Below, piece by piece: positions 15,693-21,103 of a stretch of 23,888 bases of DNA. Each line of letters begins with the position of its first letter. Positions within the stretch are counted from its first letter, which is position 1. The notes under the pieces were generated by a model. The model was not told the origin of the DNA. It saw nothing but the letters and a program-made list of their open reading frames with translations, and did not search any database. The stretch lies in contig DGXE01000036.1 of the NCBI GenBank assembly GCA_002395525.1, forward strand, positions 1 to 23,888, given 5' to 3'. A program made the position numbers and the translations under genes. This stretch comes from Ruminococcus sp. UBA4240 (lineage in GTDB: Bacteria > Bacillota > Clostridia > Oscillospirales > Ruminococcaceae).

Positions 15693-16198
15693 CCGCCCAC
15701 CTCATCAAACGCCCTCTCAATGGCAGCCTTGTTCTTTTCGTGGAGCTTTTTGGGCATCACACCTTCCACGGCAGAGAAAAGCTCCTCCTTTGACACCGTC
15801 CCGTACAGCCCGCACAGCACCCCTGACATTATGGTGTTCACCGTGGGGAGCCGCAGCTCCCGTGCGATGCTGTCCCCGTCAAATGTGACCGTATCCTCTA
15901 TGCTCTCCGGGGAATTTACGATGATGGTGCCGCCCTCGGTCAGCAGAGCGTGAAGCGACCTGTCGTAAAGTGTCCTGTCAAGCAAGACGATATGCCGGGC
16001 TCTTGCTGTCTGGGAGCGGTCGTTTATAGGGCTGTCCGACAGCTTGGTAAACGACCTCACCGGGGCACCTCTGCGCTCCGGTCCGAAGGAGGGGAACGCC
16101 AGGGAAAAGCGCCCCTCTCCCGCATATGCAGCACCAAGCAGCTTTGCGGCGGTAAATGCGCCCTGTCCGCCCCTGCCTATCCATATGATCTCTGTCAT
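15689..16198 (-). CDS. 2-oxoacid:ferredoxin oxidoreductase, gamma subunit
   Basis: 169-residue gamma subunit with IIWIGRGGQGAFTAAKLL at the N-terminus, FPSFGPERRGAPV, and the NTIMSGVLCGLYG region, as in PorG/VorG proteins. I start at the ATG 16196-16198, which has AGGAAGTGA upstream; an in-frame ATG 16 codons earlier lacks a ribosome binding site and lies in a hairpin-rich leader. First gene of the five-gene operon gamma-delta-alpha-beta-aminotransferase, read from a promoter at 16299-16327. Confidence 0.9.
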   Translation of the reverse strand: MTEIIWIGRGGQGAFTAAKLLGAAYAGEGRFSLAFPSFGPERRGAPVRSFTKLSDSPINDRSQTARARHIVLLDRTLYDRSLHALLTEGGTIIVNSPESIEDTVTFDGDSIARELRLPTVNTIMSGVLCGLYGTVSKEELFSAVEGVMPKKLHEKNKAAIERAFDEVGG

Positions 16199-16219
16199 AT
16201 TCTCACTTCCTGTGGAACT

Positions 16220-16273
16220 GATACCGCCGCCCCCGACAGCGAGCATCGTGTCTGCGGAGGGGGGAACAGTATC
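16220..16273 (-). other. Structured leader of the por operon
   Basis: The roughly 95-nt leader contains nested inverted repeats: GATAC/GTATC (16220-16224 with 16269-16273), a C-rich block facing a G-rich block, and an inner GACA/TGTC. No U-tract follows, so it is not a terminator. It could affect mRNA stability or translation of the gamma subunit; no known riboswitch is recognised. Confidence 0.35.
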
Positions 16274-16298
16274 TGTTGTTATTCAAAGCTCTGTTTTA

Positions 16299-16327
16299 AT
16301 TATACTCCATTATATATTATTTGTCTA
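16299..16327 (-). promoter_or_regulatory. Promoter of the por-aminotransferase operon
   Basis: Minus strand: -35 TAGACA (16322-16327), 17-nt spacer, -10 TATAAT (16299-16304). The weak -35 suits an activator-dependent promoter. Confidence 0.72.
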
Positions 16328-16344
16328 ATATATAAAAACAACAT

Positions 16345-16371
16345 CAAGGTATAGATAAAATCTATACCTTG
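16345..16371. promoter_or_regulatory. LysR-type operator of the por operon, also the likely terminator of the permease gene
   Basis: A 10-bp perfect inverted repeat CAAGGTATAG-N7-CTATACCTTG contains the TATAG-ATAAAAT-CTATA operator (16350-16366), exactly 22 bases upstream of the -35. It begins 5 bases after the permease stop codon. On the minus strand it is followed by ATGTTGTTTTTAT, so as RNA it can also act as the terminator of the transporter unit. One sequence may thus serve as both terminator and operator. Confidence 0.68.
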
Positions 16372-16376
16372 ACAGA

Positions 16377-17291
16377 TCATTTCCATTTCAGCAGCGCCTT
16401 CTGCACCTTGCCCACCGCAAAGGTCACAGCGATGACCACAAAGCCTATGACCAGCAGTCCCACGATAGTCCTTGTGTAGTCGCCGAAATCCGAGTAGTTC
16501 TTGACGTAGTAGCCCATTCCGTCCTGTGCGCCTATCATCTCCGCAGAGGTGAGCAGGATAAAGGAAACGGAAAGCCCCTGATTCACACCCAGGAATATCT
16601 GGGGGAGGGCTGCGGGCAGGTATATCTCAAAGAGCATGGAGAGCCTGCTCAGTGAAAGCACCCTTGCCGAATCCAGTATCTTCTTGTCAACACCCATCAC
16701 ACCGCTCATAGTTGCGGCAAACACCGGCCAGAAGGATGCCAGGAACACCACCATCACCGAGCAGCTGTGGAGTGTGGGGAGAAGTGCTATACCGTAGGGG
16801 ATATACACGATAGGGGGTATGGATGAGAAGAATTTGGTGATGTAGGATGCCGCATTCCCCGCCCTTGCATTGGATGCGATGACAAGCCCCAGAGGGATGG
16901 CAACGATGAGTGCCAGAAAAAAGCCCTGTGCGATTATACTCAGCGATGCCCCGATGTTTACTATTATCTTCGCCCTGTCCTCATAGAACTGATGTATTAT
17001 GGTACCGAAGGGAGGGAACAGTGTCCTTTTCAGCAGCCCCGTCTTTACGGTGGCAAGTGTCCACAGGGAGAGGAACACATAGAGAAAGCCCACTATATCC
17101 GTAAAGAGCTGTAAGCTCTGCTTCTTCTTGAACAGTGCGGAGGCTGCAAGGGTGACAGCCTCTATCACCGCTGCCGTACCCACAAGCCAGAGAGCATATT
17201 CGTCGGTGTTCTTTCCGGGAACAGCCACTATTACCAGCAGCACCACAAACAGAAGATGCACAGGGCGCAGGTAACGCTCCTTTGCTGTCAT
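16377..17291 (-). CDS. ABC transporter permease, SsuC/TauC-type (nitrate/sulfonate/taurine family)
   Basis: Inner-membrane permease of 304 residues, longer than the roughly 250-270 usual for SsuC. The extra length is N-terminal, where hydrophobic segments (LLFVVLLVIVAVPG, WLVGTAAVIEAVTLAAS, GFLYVFLSLWTLATV) precede the ordinary core. The core has the ATPase-contact EAA-type loop IYLPAALPQIFLG and SFILLTSAEMIG. The ATG overlaps the ATPase stop by 4 bases. It works with the ATPase encoded before it and probably with the binding protein of the adjacent unit. Substrate is unknown: no sulfonate monooxygenase gene is in the window, and such an oxygen-using enzyme is unlikely in an anaerobe. Confidence 0.87.
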   Translation of the reverse strand: MTAKERYLRPVHLLFVVLLVIVAVPGKNTDEYALWLVGTAAVIEAVTLAASALFKKKQSLQLFTDIVGFLYVFLSLWTLATVKTGLLKRTLFPPFGTIIHQFYEDRAKIIVNIGASLSIIAQGFFLALIVAIPLGLVIASNARAGNAASYITKFFSSIPPIVYIPYGIALLPTLHSCSVMVVFLASFWPVFAATMSGVMGVDKKILDSARVLSLSRLSMLFEIYLPAALPQIFLGVNQGLSVSFILLTSAEMIGAQDGMGYYVKNYSDFGDYTRTIVGLLVIGFVVIAVTFAVGKVQKALLKWK

Positions 17292-18100
17292 ATAACGACC
17301 TCCTGTCCGCCTATGCCGTTATAGACCTGTGCCCAGAACACGTTCATTATCTTGTCCCTGAAGGAGCGGTAGGACCTCTCATCACGGGAATCCGTGCGCC
17401 TGTGGTCACGGTCAAAGGGAACGCTGAGCACCTCGGCAACAGTGCCGGGATGGTGTGACATTACCACTATCCTGTCGGAAAGGAGGATGGCTTCATCAAT
17501 GTCATGGGTAACAAACACAACAGTCTTCTTCCTGCCGTTCTTCTCCTCGCCCTCCCAGAGCTTTAAGAGAAGATCCTGTAGATCCTTTCTGTTCTTGGGG
17601 TCAAGAGCGGAGAAGGGCTCATCCATGAGGAGTATGTCCGTATCCATTGCAAGTGCCCTTGCAATGGCAGCTCTCTGCTGCATCCCTCCCGAAAGCTGTG
17701 AGGGATATTTATTGCCGTAGCCCTCAAGGCCTACCTTTTTCAGATACTCATCCGCAAGCTCAAGGCGCTGCCTCCTTGAAAGGTCATGTCTTACCTGACG
17801 GATGCCGAATGCGATATTTGCCCTTGTGGTCATCCAGGGGAAGAGGGAGTAGTGCTGGAATACCACGCCTCTGTTGGTGCCTGTGCCGCTGACAGGCTTC
17901 CCGTCTATGTTCACCGTGCCGGACGCTGCCTTGTATATGCCTTCAAGCACGCTGAGAAGGGTGGACTTGCCGCACCCGGAAGAACCTACGATGCTGACGA
18001 ACTCCCCCTCATTCACTCCGAAGGATACGTTTTCAAGGGCTGTAAATCTGGAATTCTTTTCTGTATAGTCAACGGTAAGATCCTTTATTTCGATTTTCAT
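17288..18100 (-). CDS. ABC transporter ATP-binding protein, SsuB/TauB-type
   Basis: 270-residue ATPase that powers import. Walker A GSSGCGKS (39-46), Q-loop VVFQHYSLFPW, signature LSGGMQQR (136-143), Walker B ILLMDEP (156-162), D-loop SALD and switch His in FVTHD are all intact. I start at the ATG 18098-18100 rather than at the in-frame ATG 18116-18118: the latter falls at the predicted transcription start of the promoter at 18123-18151, whereas the chosen start has AAAGG ten bases upstream. The ATPase and permease overlap by 4 bases and form a two-gene unit separate from the binding protein. Confidence 0.9.
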   Translation of the reverse strand: MKIEIKDLTVDYTEKNSRFTALENVSFGVNEGEFVSIVGSSGCGKSTLLSVLEGIYKAASGTVNIDGKPVSGTGTNRGVVFQHYSLFPWMTTRANIAFGIRQVRHDLSRRQRLELADEYLKKVGLEGYGNKYPSQLSGGMQQRAAIARALAMDTDILLMDEPFSALDPKNRKDLQDLLLKLWEGEEKNGRKKTVVFVTHDIDEAILLSDRIVVMSHHPGTVAEVLSVPFDRDHRRTDSRDERSYRSFRDKIMNVFWAQVYNGIGGQEVVI

Positions 18101-18122
18101 ATCATCATCGCCTTTCATGTAT

Positions 18123-18151
18123 ATTATACTCCATGAAAGGCTATATGTCCA
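18123..18151 (-). promoter_or_regulatory. Promoter of the ATPase-permease unit
   Basis: Minus strand: -35 TGGACA (18146-18151), 17-nt spacer, -10 TATAAT (18123-18128). The same -35 TGGACA occurs in the lipoprotein/binding-protein promoter. Confidence 0.72.
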
Positions 18152-18173
18152 ATACCCCTTTGCTTTGATGTGC

Positions 18174-18190
18174 TATAGACAAAAGCTATC
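18174..18190. promoter_or_regulatory. LysR-type operator of the ATPase-permease unit
   Basis: TATAG-ACAAAAG-CTATC, a T-N11-A palindrome with one mismatch at the outer base, exactly 22 bases upstream of the -35. It overlaps the end of the terminator of the preceding binding-protein gene, as also happens at the por operator. Confidence 0.66.
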
Positions 18191-18212
18191 GCCCCCATAT
18201 GGAGGCGACAGC
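18185..18212 (-). terminator. Terminator of the lipoprotein/binding-protein unit
   Basis: Stem of 12 positions with two mismatches (18185-18196 with 18201-18212, loop ATAT), followed on the minus strand by TTTTGT and located 8 bases after the binding-protein stop. It overlaps the operator of the next unit. Confidence 0.7.
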
Positions 18213-18219
18213 CTTGTCA

Positions 18220-19359
18220 TCATTCAAATTCGTCGAAGTGGGCTTTAAGCTCCGCATATACCTTGTCATCGGGGCTTTCCGCAATAAGGCTTTCCAGTGC
18301 TTCGGAATATATCTTCGTGTTGTAGTGGGCATCAAAGTCGTAGTCCTCGGTGTAGCCCAGCTCTACTATGCTGTTTTTGAGGGCTGCTGTGCCCTGCTTG
18401 TCCGGATCGGGATTTGATGTGCCGTAGCCTCCGTAGACCTCTGTTCTGATAAGGTCTTCCTCAATGTCTATGTATTGCTTTACATCCGTGATGGTCTTGT
18501 CTTCGTTCTCCTGAGTGAACTTGTATGCCTTGATAAGGGCACGCTCAAATGCCTTGAAGGAATTGGGGTACTTCTCCAGAGAGGGAGTGTACGCCACCTG
18601 ACGGCAGCAGGGCTGATTCTTCAGCGCCTCCTCCTCGGAGCAGCGGTATACTATGTCATATCCCTGGCTCTGCGCAAGGGAGGCATAGGGGGAATACACG
18701 GATGCCGCATCTATGCTGTCATTGGCAAGGGCTGCATAGGCATCCTTCTGGCTGTCAAAGTACACTATGTTTACCTTGCCCTCGCCTTCGCCTATCTCAA
18801 TGCCCGCATTTTTGAGAAGTATCTGGAGCTCTGCATCCTGTATGCTGTTCTTAACGGATGCAACATTCCTGTCCACCAGCTTCTCAATGCCATTCTTGCT
18901 CTCATCATTCTTCTCATGCTTTATCACATAGCCGTGGCCGTTGGTCATTGCCCCTCCGAAGACGGACAGCTCATGTCCCTGTGACTGGAATGTGAGTGTG
19001 GGCACGGAGCCTATGAATGCCACATCCAGTTTCTCGGATTCAAGGGCATTTGCAAGCTCTGAGGCTGATGAGAACTGAGTCACGGTCACATTCAGGCCTT
19101 CCTCCTTGAAGAAGCCCTCCTCTGCCGCAACGAAGCCCAGCAGATGAGCCGTGGAGTTCAGAGTGCCCAGGGAGAAGTCTGTCTTTTCAAGGGCTGATGT
19201 GTCCGCTGTATCCTGTGCCGCAGCAGCAGCCTCTGTAACAGTGGTCTCTGCGGTGGATGTGCCTCCGGCGGATGTGCCTGTGGTGGATGTGCCTGCGCAT
19301 CCGGTAAAGCCCGTCAGCAGTGTGAGGACAGCAAGTCCTGCAATAATTTGTTTTTTCAT
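18220..19359 (-). CDS. ABC transporter substrate-binding lipoprotein, SsuA/NMT1-like
   Basis: 379-residue periplasmic-type binding protein anchored as a lipoprotein: signal peptide MKKQIIAGLAVLTLLTGFTGC with the lipobox Cys at 21, then a Thr/Ala/Ser-rich linker to about residue 55. The core begins SLGTLNSTAHLLGFVAAEEG and shows FFKEEGLNVTV, LDVAFIGSVPTLTF and NSIDAASVYSPYAS, typical of the NMT1/SsuA/TauA family. Members bind sulfonates, taurine, nitrate, pyrimidine precursors and aromatic acids, so the ligand is open. A Cys pair occurs in NQPCCRQVAYTP. The gene follows the cysteine-pair lipoprotein by 11 bases; its AGGAAGG ribosome binding site begins in that gene's stop codon. It probably works with the ATPase and permease read from the next promoter. 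Confidence 0.88.
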   Translation of the reverse strand: MKKQIIAGLAVLTLLTGFTGCAGTSTTGTSAGGTSTAETTVTEAAAAAQDTADTSALEKTDFSLGTLNSTAHLLGFVAAEEGFFKEEGLNVTVTQFSSASELANALESEKLDVAFIGSVPTLTFQSQGHELSVFGGAMTNGHGYVIKHEKNDESKNGIEKLVDRNVASVKNSIQDAELQILLKNAGIEIGEGEGKVNIVYFDSQKDAYAALANDSIDAASVYSPYASLAQSQGYDIVYRCSEEEALKNQPCCRQVAYTPSLEKYPNSFKAFERALIKAYKFTQENEDKTITDVKQYIDIEEDLIRTEVYGGYGTSNPDPDKQGTAALKNSIVELGYTEDYDFDAHYNTKIYSEALESLIAESPDDKVYAELKAHFDEFE

Positions 19360-19370
19360 ATTGATCCTTC

Positions 19371-19673
19371 CTATCCGGCGCAGCAGTCAGGGATCTCTGC
19401 ATTCTCTGTTTCTTCGCAGCAATCGTCCTTCTCTGCGCAGCAGTCATCGTTTTTTTCCGCACAGCATTCATTCTTTTCTGTGCAGCATTCAGCGGTTTCT
19501 TTGCAGCAGTCATCCTGCTTATCTTCGTTTTCAGCAGCTGATACTGCAGCAACAGTCTCCGCAGCCGCCGTTTCCGCAGCAGCCTTAGCCTTATTCCCGC
19601 CGGCAGTGCCGCAGGCAGCAAGGCTGAGCATACACATGAGCAGCAGCCCTGTAAGCGCAATATATTTCTTCAT
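19371..19673 (-). CDS. Small acidic lipoprotein with six Cys-Cys pairs, function unknown
   Basis: A 100-residue protein that I do not recognise. It has a lipoprotein signal peptide (MKKYIALTGLLLMCMLSLAAC, lipobox Cys21), an Ala/Glu-rich spacer (22-50), and an acidic tail with Cys pairs at 56-57, 63-64, 70-71, 78-79, 85-86 and 97-98. The pairs recur every 7 or 8 residues with units such as ECCAEKN and DDCCAEK, so they could line one face of a helix. In total 14 of 100 residues are Cys. Being exported and next to a binding protein, it may bind metal or thiol compounds, or act as a thiol store. Expressing such a cysteine-costly protein in a presumed sulfur-starvation regulon is odd; pairs of Cys codons could instead make its translation a sensor coupled to the next gene. 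GGAGGTGA precedes the ATG. All functions here are inference. Confidence 0.8.
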   Translation of the reverse strand: MKKYIALTGLLLMCMLSLAACGTAGGNKAKAAAETAAAETVAAVSAAENEDKQDDCCKETAECCTEKNECCAEKNDDCCAEKDDCCEETENAEIPDCCAG

Positions 19674-19701
19674 CAGTTCACCTCCGTGCTTGACTGTAGA
19701 T

Positions 19702-19730
19702 ATATTAGCATACAAATCCTCATCTGTCCA
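19702..19730 (-). promoter_or_regulatory. Promoter of the lipoprotein/binding-protein unit
   Basis: Minus strand: -35 TGGACA (19725-19730), 17-nt spacer, -10 TAATAT (19702-19707) preceded by an extended TG. The leader is about 20 nt, mostly ribosome binding site. Confidence 0.7.
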
Positions 19731-19752
19731 ACACATTTTACCTATATTCAGC

Positions 19753-19770
19753 AATAGGTGCAGGTCTATC
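19753..19770. promoter_or_regulatory. LysR-type operator variant of the lipoprotein/binding-protein unit
   Basis: On the minus strand GATAG-N8-CTATT. The promoter-proximal half-site ends exactly 22 bases before the -35, as in the four other units, but the centre is 8 rather than 7 bases. A second inverted repeat ACCTAT-N8-ATAGGT (19740-19759) overlaps it. Membership in the regulon rests on the conserved position more than on the palindrome itself. Confidence 0.5.
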
Positions 19771-19776
19771 AATGTA

Positions 19777-19812
19777 AAACGGATATGACCGCCATAAAAG
19801 TCATATCCGTTT
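19777..19812. other. Perfect 13-bp hairpin between the divergent lipoprotein and mrp promoters
   Basis: AAACGGATATGAC/GTCATATCCGTTT (19777-19789 with 19800-19812, loop of 10). It has TTTT on the minus side and a displaced TTTTTT on the plus side, so it may be a terminator or insulator, but no gene ends nearby in either direction. The rest of 19813-19955 shows no gene or motif I can support. Confidence 0.45.
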
Positions 19813-19955
19813 GTACAGATTTTTTCTCCGATCAAGTTTTCAAGCCGGCGCAACCACATTAACAAAACTACTCATTTTATATACATCATCCGCCGATATG
19901 TCATCCCCCGGCTTCCCCTGCTTCTATTGTTCACAAATCAGCATATTCTAATGCA

Positions 19956-19984
19956 TTGACTTTTCCCTGCGGATATAGTATAAT
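19956..19984 (+). promoter_or_regulatory. Promoter of mrp
   Basis: Plus strand: -35 TTGACT (19956-19961), 17-nt spacer, -10 TATAAT (19979-19984). The leader is about 45 nt. Confidence 0.82.
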
Positions 19985-20003
19985 TAAGTAGAGACCACAG
20001 TAT

Positions 20004-20019
20004 ACAGGGCTTGCCCTGT
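20004..20019 (+). promoter_or_regulatory. Short palindrome in the mrp leader
   Basis: ACAGGGC-TT-GCCCTGT, a perfect 7-bp inverted repeat ending three bases before the AAAGGA ribosome binding site. It could be an operator or an RNA element limiting translation. The regulator is unknown. Confidence 0.4.
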
Positions 20020-20036
20020 CTGAAAGGATGATAACT

Positions 20037-20882
20037 TTGAGCAGCTGTAATGAGAATTGTTCCTCCTGCGGCGTGGACTGCCCCTCAAGGAGAGCACCCC
20101 AGAGCTTTCTGGAGAACCTTGCCGAGGGGTGCAGAGTAGGCAAGGTCATAGGAGTAGTAAGCGGCAAGGGGGGCGTAGGCAAGTCACTGGTGACCTCCCT
20201 GCTTGCAACCGCCTTTTCCAAGACGAGCCATGCCGCCATACTTGATGCGGATATAACAGGCCCCTCCATACCCAAGATGTTCGGCATCGAGGAAAGAGCC
20301 ACCGGCACGGACAAGGGGCTTATCCCCGTGAAGAGCCGTGGCGGTGTGGATATGATGAGCATAAACCTTCTCCTGGAGGATCCCGGCTCCCCCGTCATCT
20401 GGAGAGGCCCCGTGCTGGCGGGAGTGGTAAAGCAGTTCTGGGGCGAAGTGCTCTGGAACGATGTGGACTATATGTTCGTTGATATGCCTCCCGGCACCGG
20501 CGATGTCCCCCTGACCGTGTTCCAGTCCCTCCCCGTGGACGGGCTCATCATAGTCACCTCCCCCCAGGATCTGGTGTCCATGATAGTGTCAAAGGCTGTC
20601 AACATGGCAAATATGATGAATATCCCCATACTGGGTCTGGTGGAGAACATGAGCTACATCCAGTGCCCCGACTGCGGCAAAAAGCTGTATCCCTTCGGCA
20701 AGAGCCATGTGGAGGAAACGGCGGCGGAGTTCTCCCTCCCCGTGCTGGCAAAGCTGCCTATGGATCCTGCCATAGCAGGCGCCTGTGATGCGGGTCTGGT
20801 GGAGACACTGGATACATCCTGCCTTGATGCGGCAGTAAAGGCGATCATGCTCAGCACAAGGGCTGACAGCAAAGCGAAATAA
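20037..20882 (+). CDS. mrp: Mrp/NBP35-family iron-sulfur cluster carrier ATPase
   Basis: P-loop NTPase that carries and transfers Fe-S clusters in the cytoplasm. The protein has an N-terminal cysteine motif C-x3-C-x2-C-x3-C (residues 4, 8, 11 and 15), the deviant Walker A GKGGVGKS (43-50), switch segments DADITGPS and VDMPPGTGD, and the cluster-binding CPDCG (210-214). I prefer the TTG start at 20037 (281 residues): AAAGGA at 20023-20028 is 8 bases upstream of it, while it runs into the in-frame ATG at 20028, which would add three residues and has no usable ribosome binding site. It stands alone between its own promoter and terminator and diverges from the sulfur cluster, whose ferredoxin-type oxidoreductase needs several Fe-S clusters. 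Confidence 0.92.
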   Translation: MSSCNENCSSCGVDCPSRRAPQSFLENLAEGCRVGKVIGVVSGKGGVGKSLVTSLLATAFSKTSHAAILDADITGPSIPKMFGIEERATGTDKGLIPVKSRGGVDMMSINLLLEDPGSPVIWRGPVLAGVVKQFWGEVLWNDVDYMFVDMPPGTGDVPLTVFQSLPVDGLIIVTSPQDLVSMIVSKAVNMANMMNIPILGLVENMSYIQCPDCGKKLYPFGKSHVEETAAEFSLPVLAKLPMDPAIAGACDAGLVETLDTSCLDAAVKAIMLSTRADSKAK

Positions 20883-20907
20883 GCCCTCTATCCGATCAAC
20901 AGCTGAA

Positions 20908-20941
20908 AAAATGCGGAGGAACCGAAGCCTCCGCATTTTTG
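20908..20941 (+). terminator. Terminator of mrp
   Basis: 13-bp perfect stem AAAAATGCGGAGG/CCTCCGCATTTTT (20908-20920 with 20929-20941, loop of 8), 25 bases after the mrp stop. The arms supply the U-run, and the A-run makes it potentially active in the minus direction too, for the convergent metal-binding protein gene. Confidence 0.88.
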
Positions 20942-20977
20942 TATACTATAACCGCAAGCCATATCCCCCGCCTCTAA

Positions 20978-21092
20978 TGGCAGCTCATGCCATTGCGGTG
21001 GCATGGGTTCCATGTTTTCGTTCAGTGGGGGATACAATCCCCCACTGAACGAAAGTGAACCTACGGCTCACGCTTGCTTGTTGAAAGCAAGC
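20978..21092. repeat. Array of four consecutive hairpins, possible repeat element or structured RNA
   Basis: Between the convergent mrp and znuA-like genes: ATGGCA/TGCCAT (about 20978-20994); a perfect 18-bp stem with a 3-base loop (21016-21033 with 21037-21054, core TTCAGTGGGGGAT); GTGAACC/GGCTCAC with one mismatch (21055-21071); and GCTTGCTT/AAGCAAGC (21072-21079 with 21085-21092). The density of stems without coding potential resembles a REP- or MITE-like dispersed element. The last stems may serve as terminator for the minus-strand gene ending at 21104. I cannot test whether it recurs elsewhere. Confidence 0.6.
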
Positions 21093-21103
21093 TTTGAAGG
21101 TCA

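Noticed and set aside
13364..16198. Naming the oxidoreductase pyruvate-specific (porABDG)
   Set aside because: The subunit set fits, but the aminotransferase in the operon, the shared operator with paaK and the altered segment after NANRA leave the substrate open, so no gene symbols are assigned.
16377..19359. Calling the transporter ssuABC or tauABC outright
   Set aside because: Family membership is clear but ligand specificity is not; no desulfonation enzyme is present and the context suggests another substrate.
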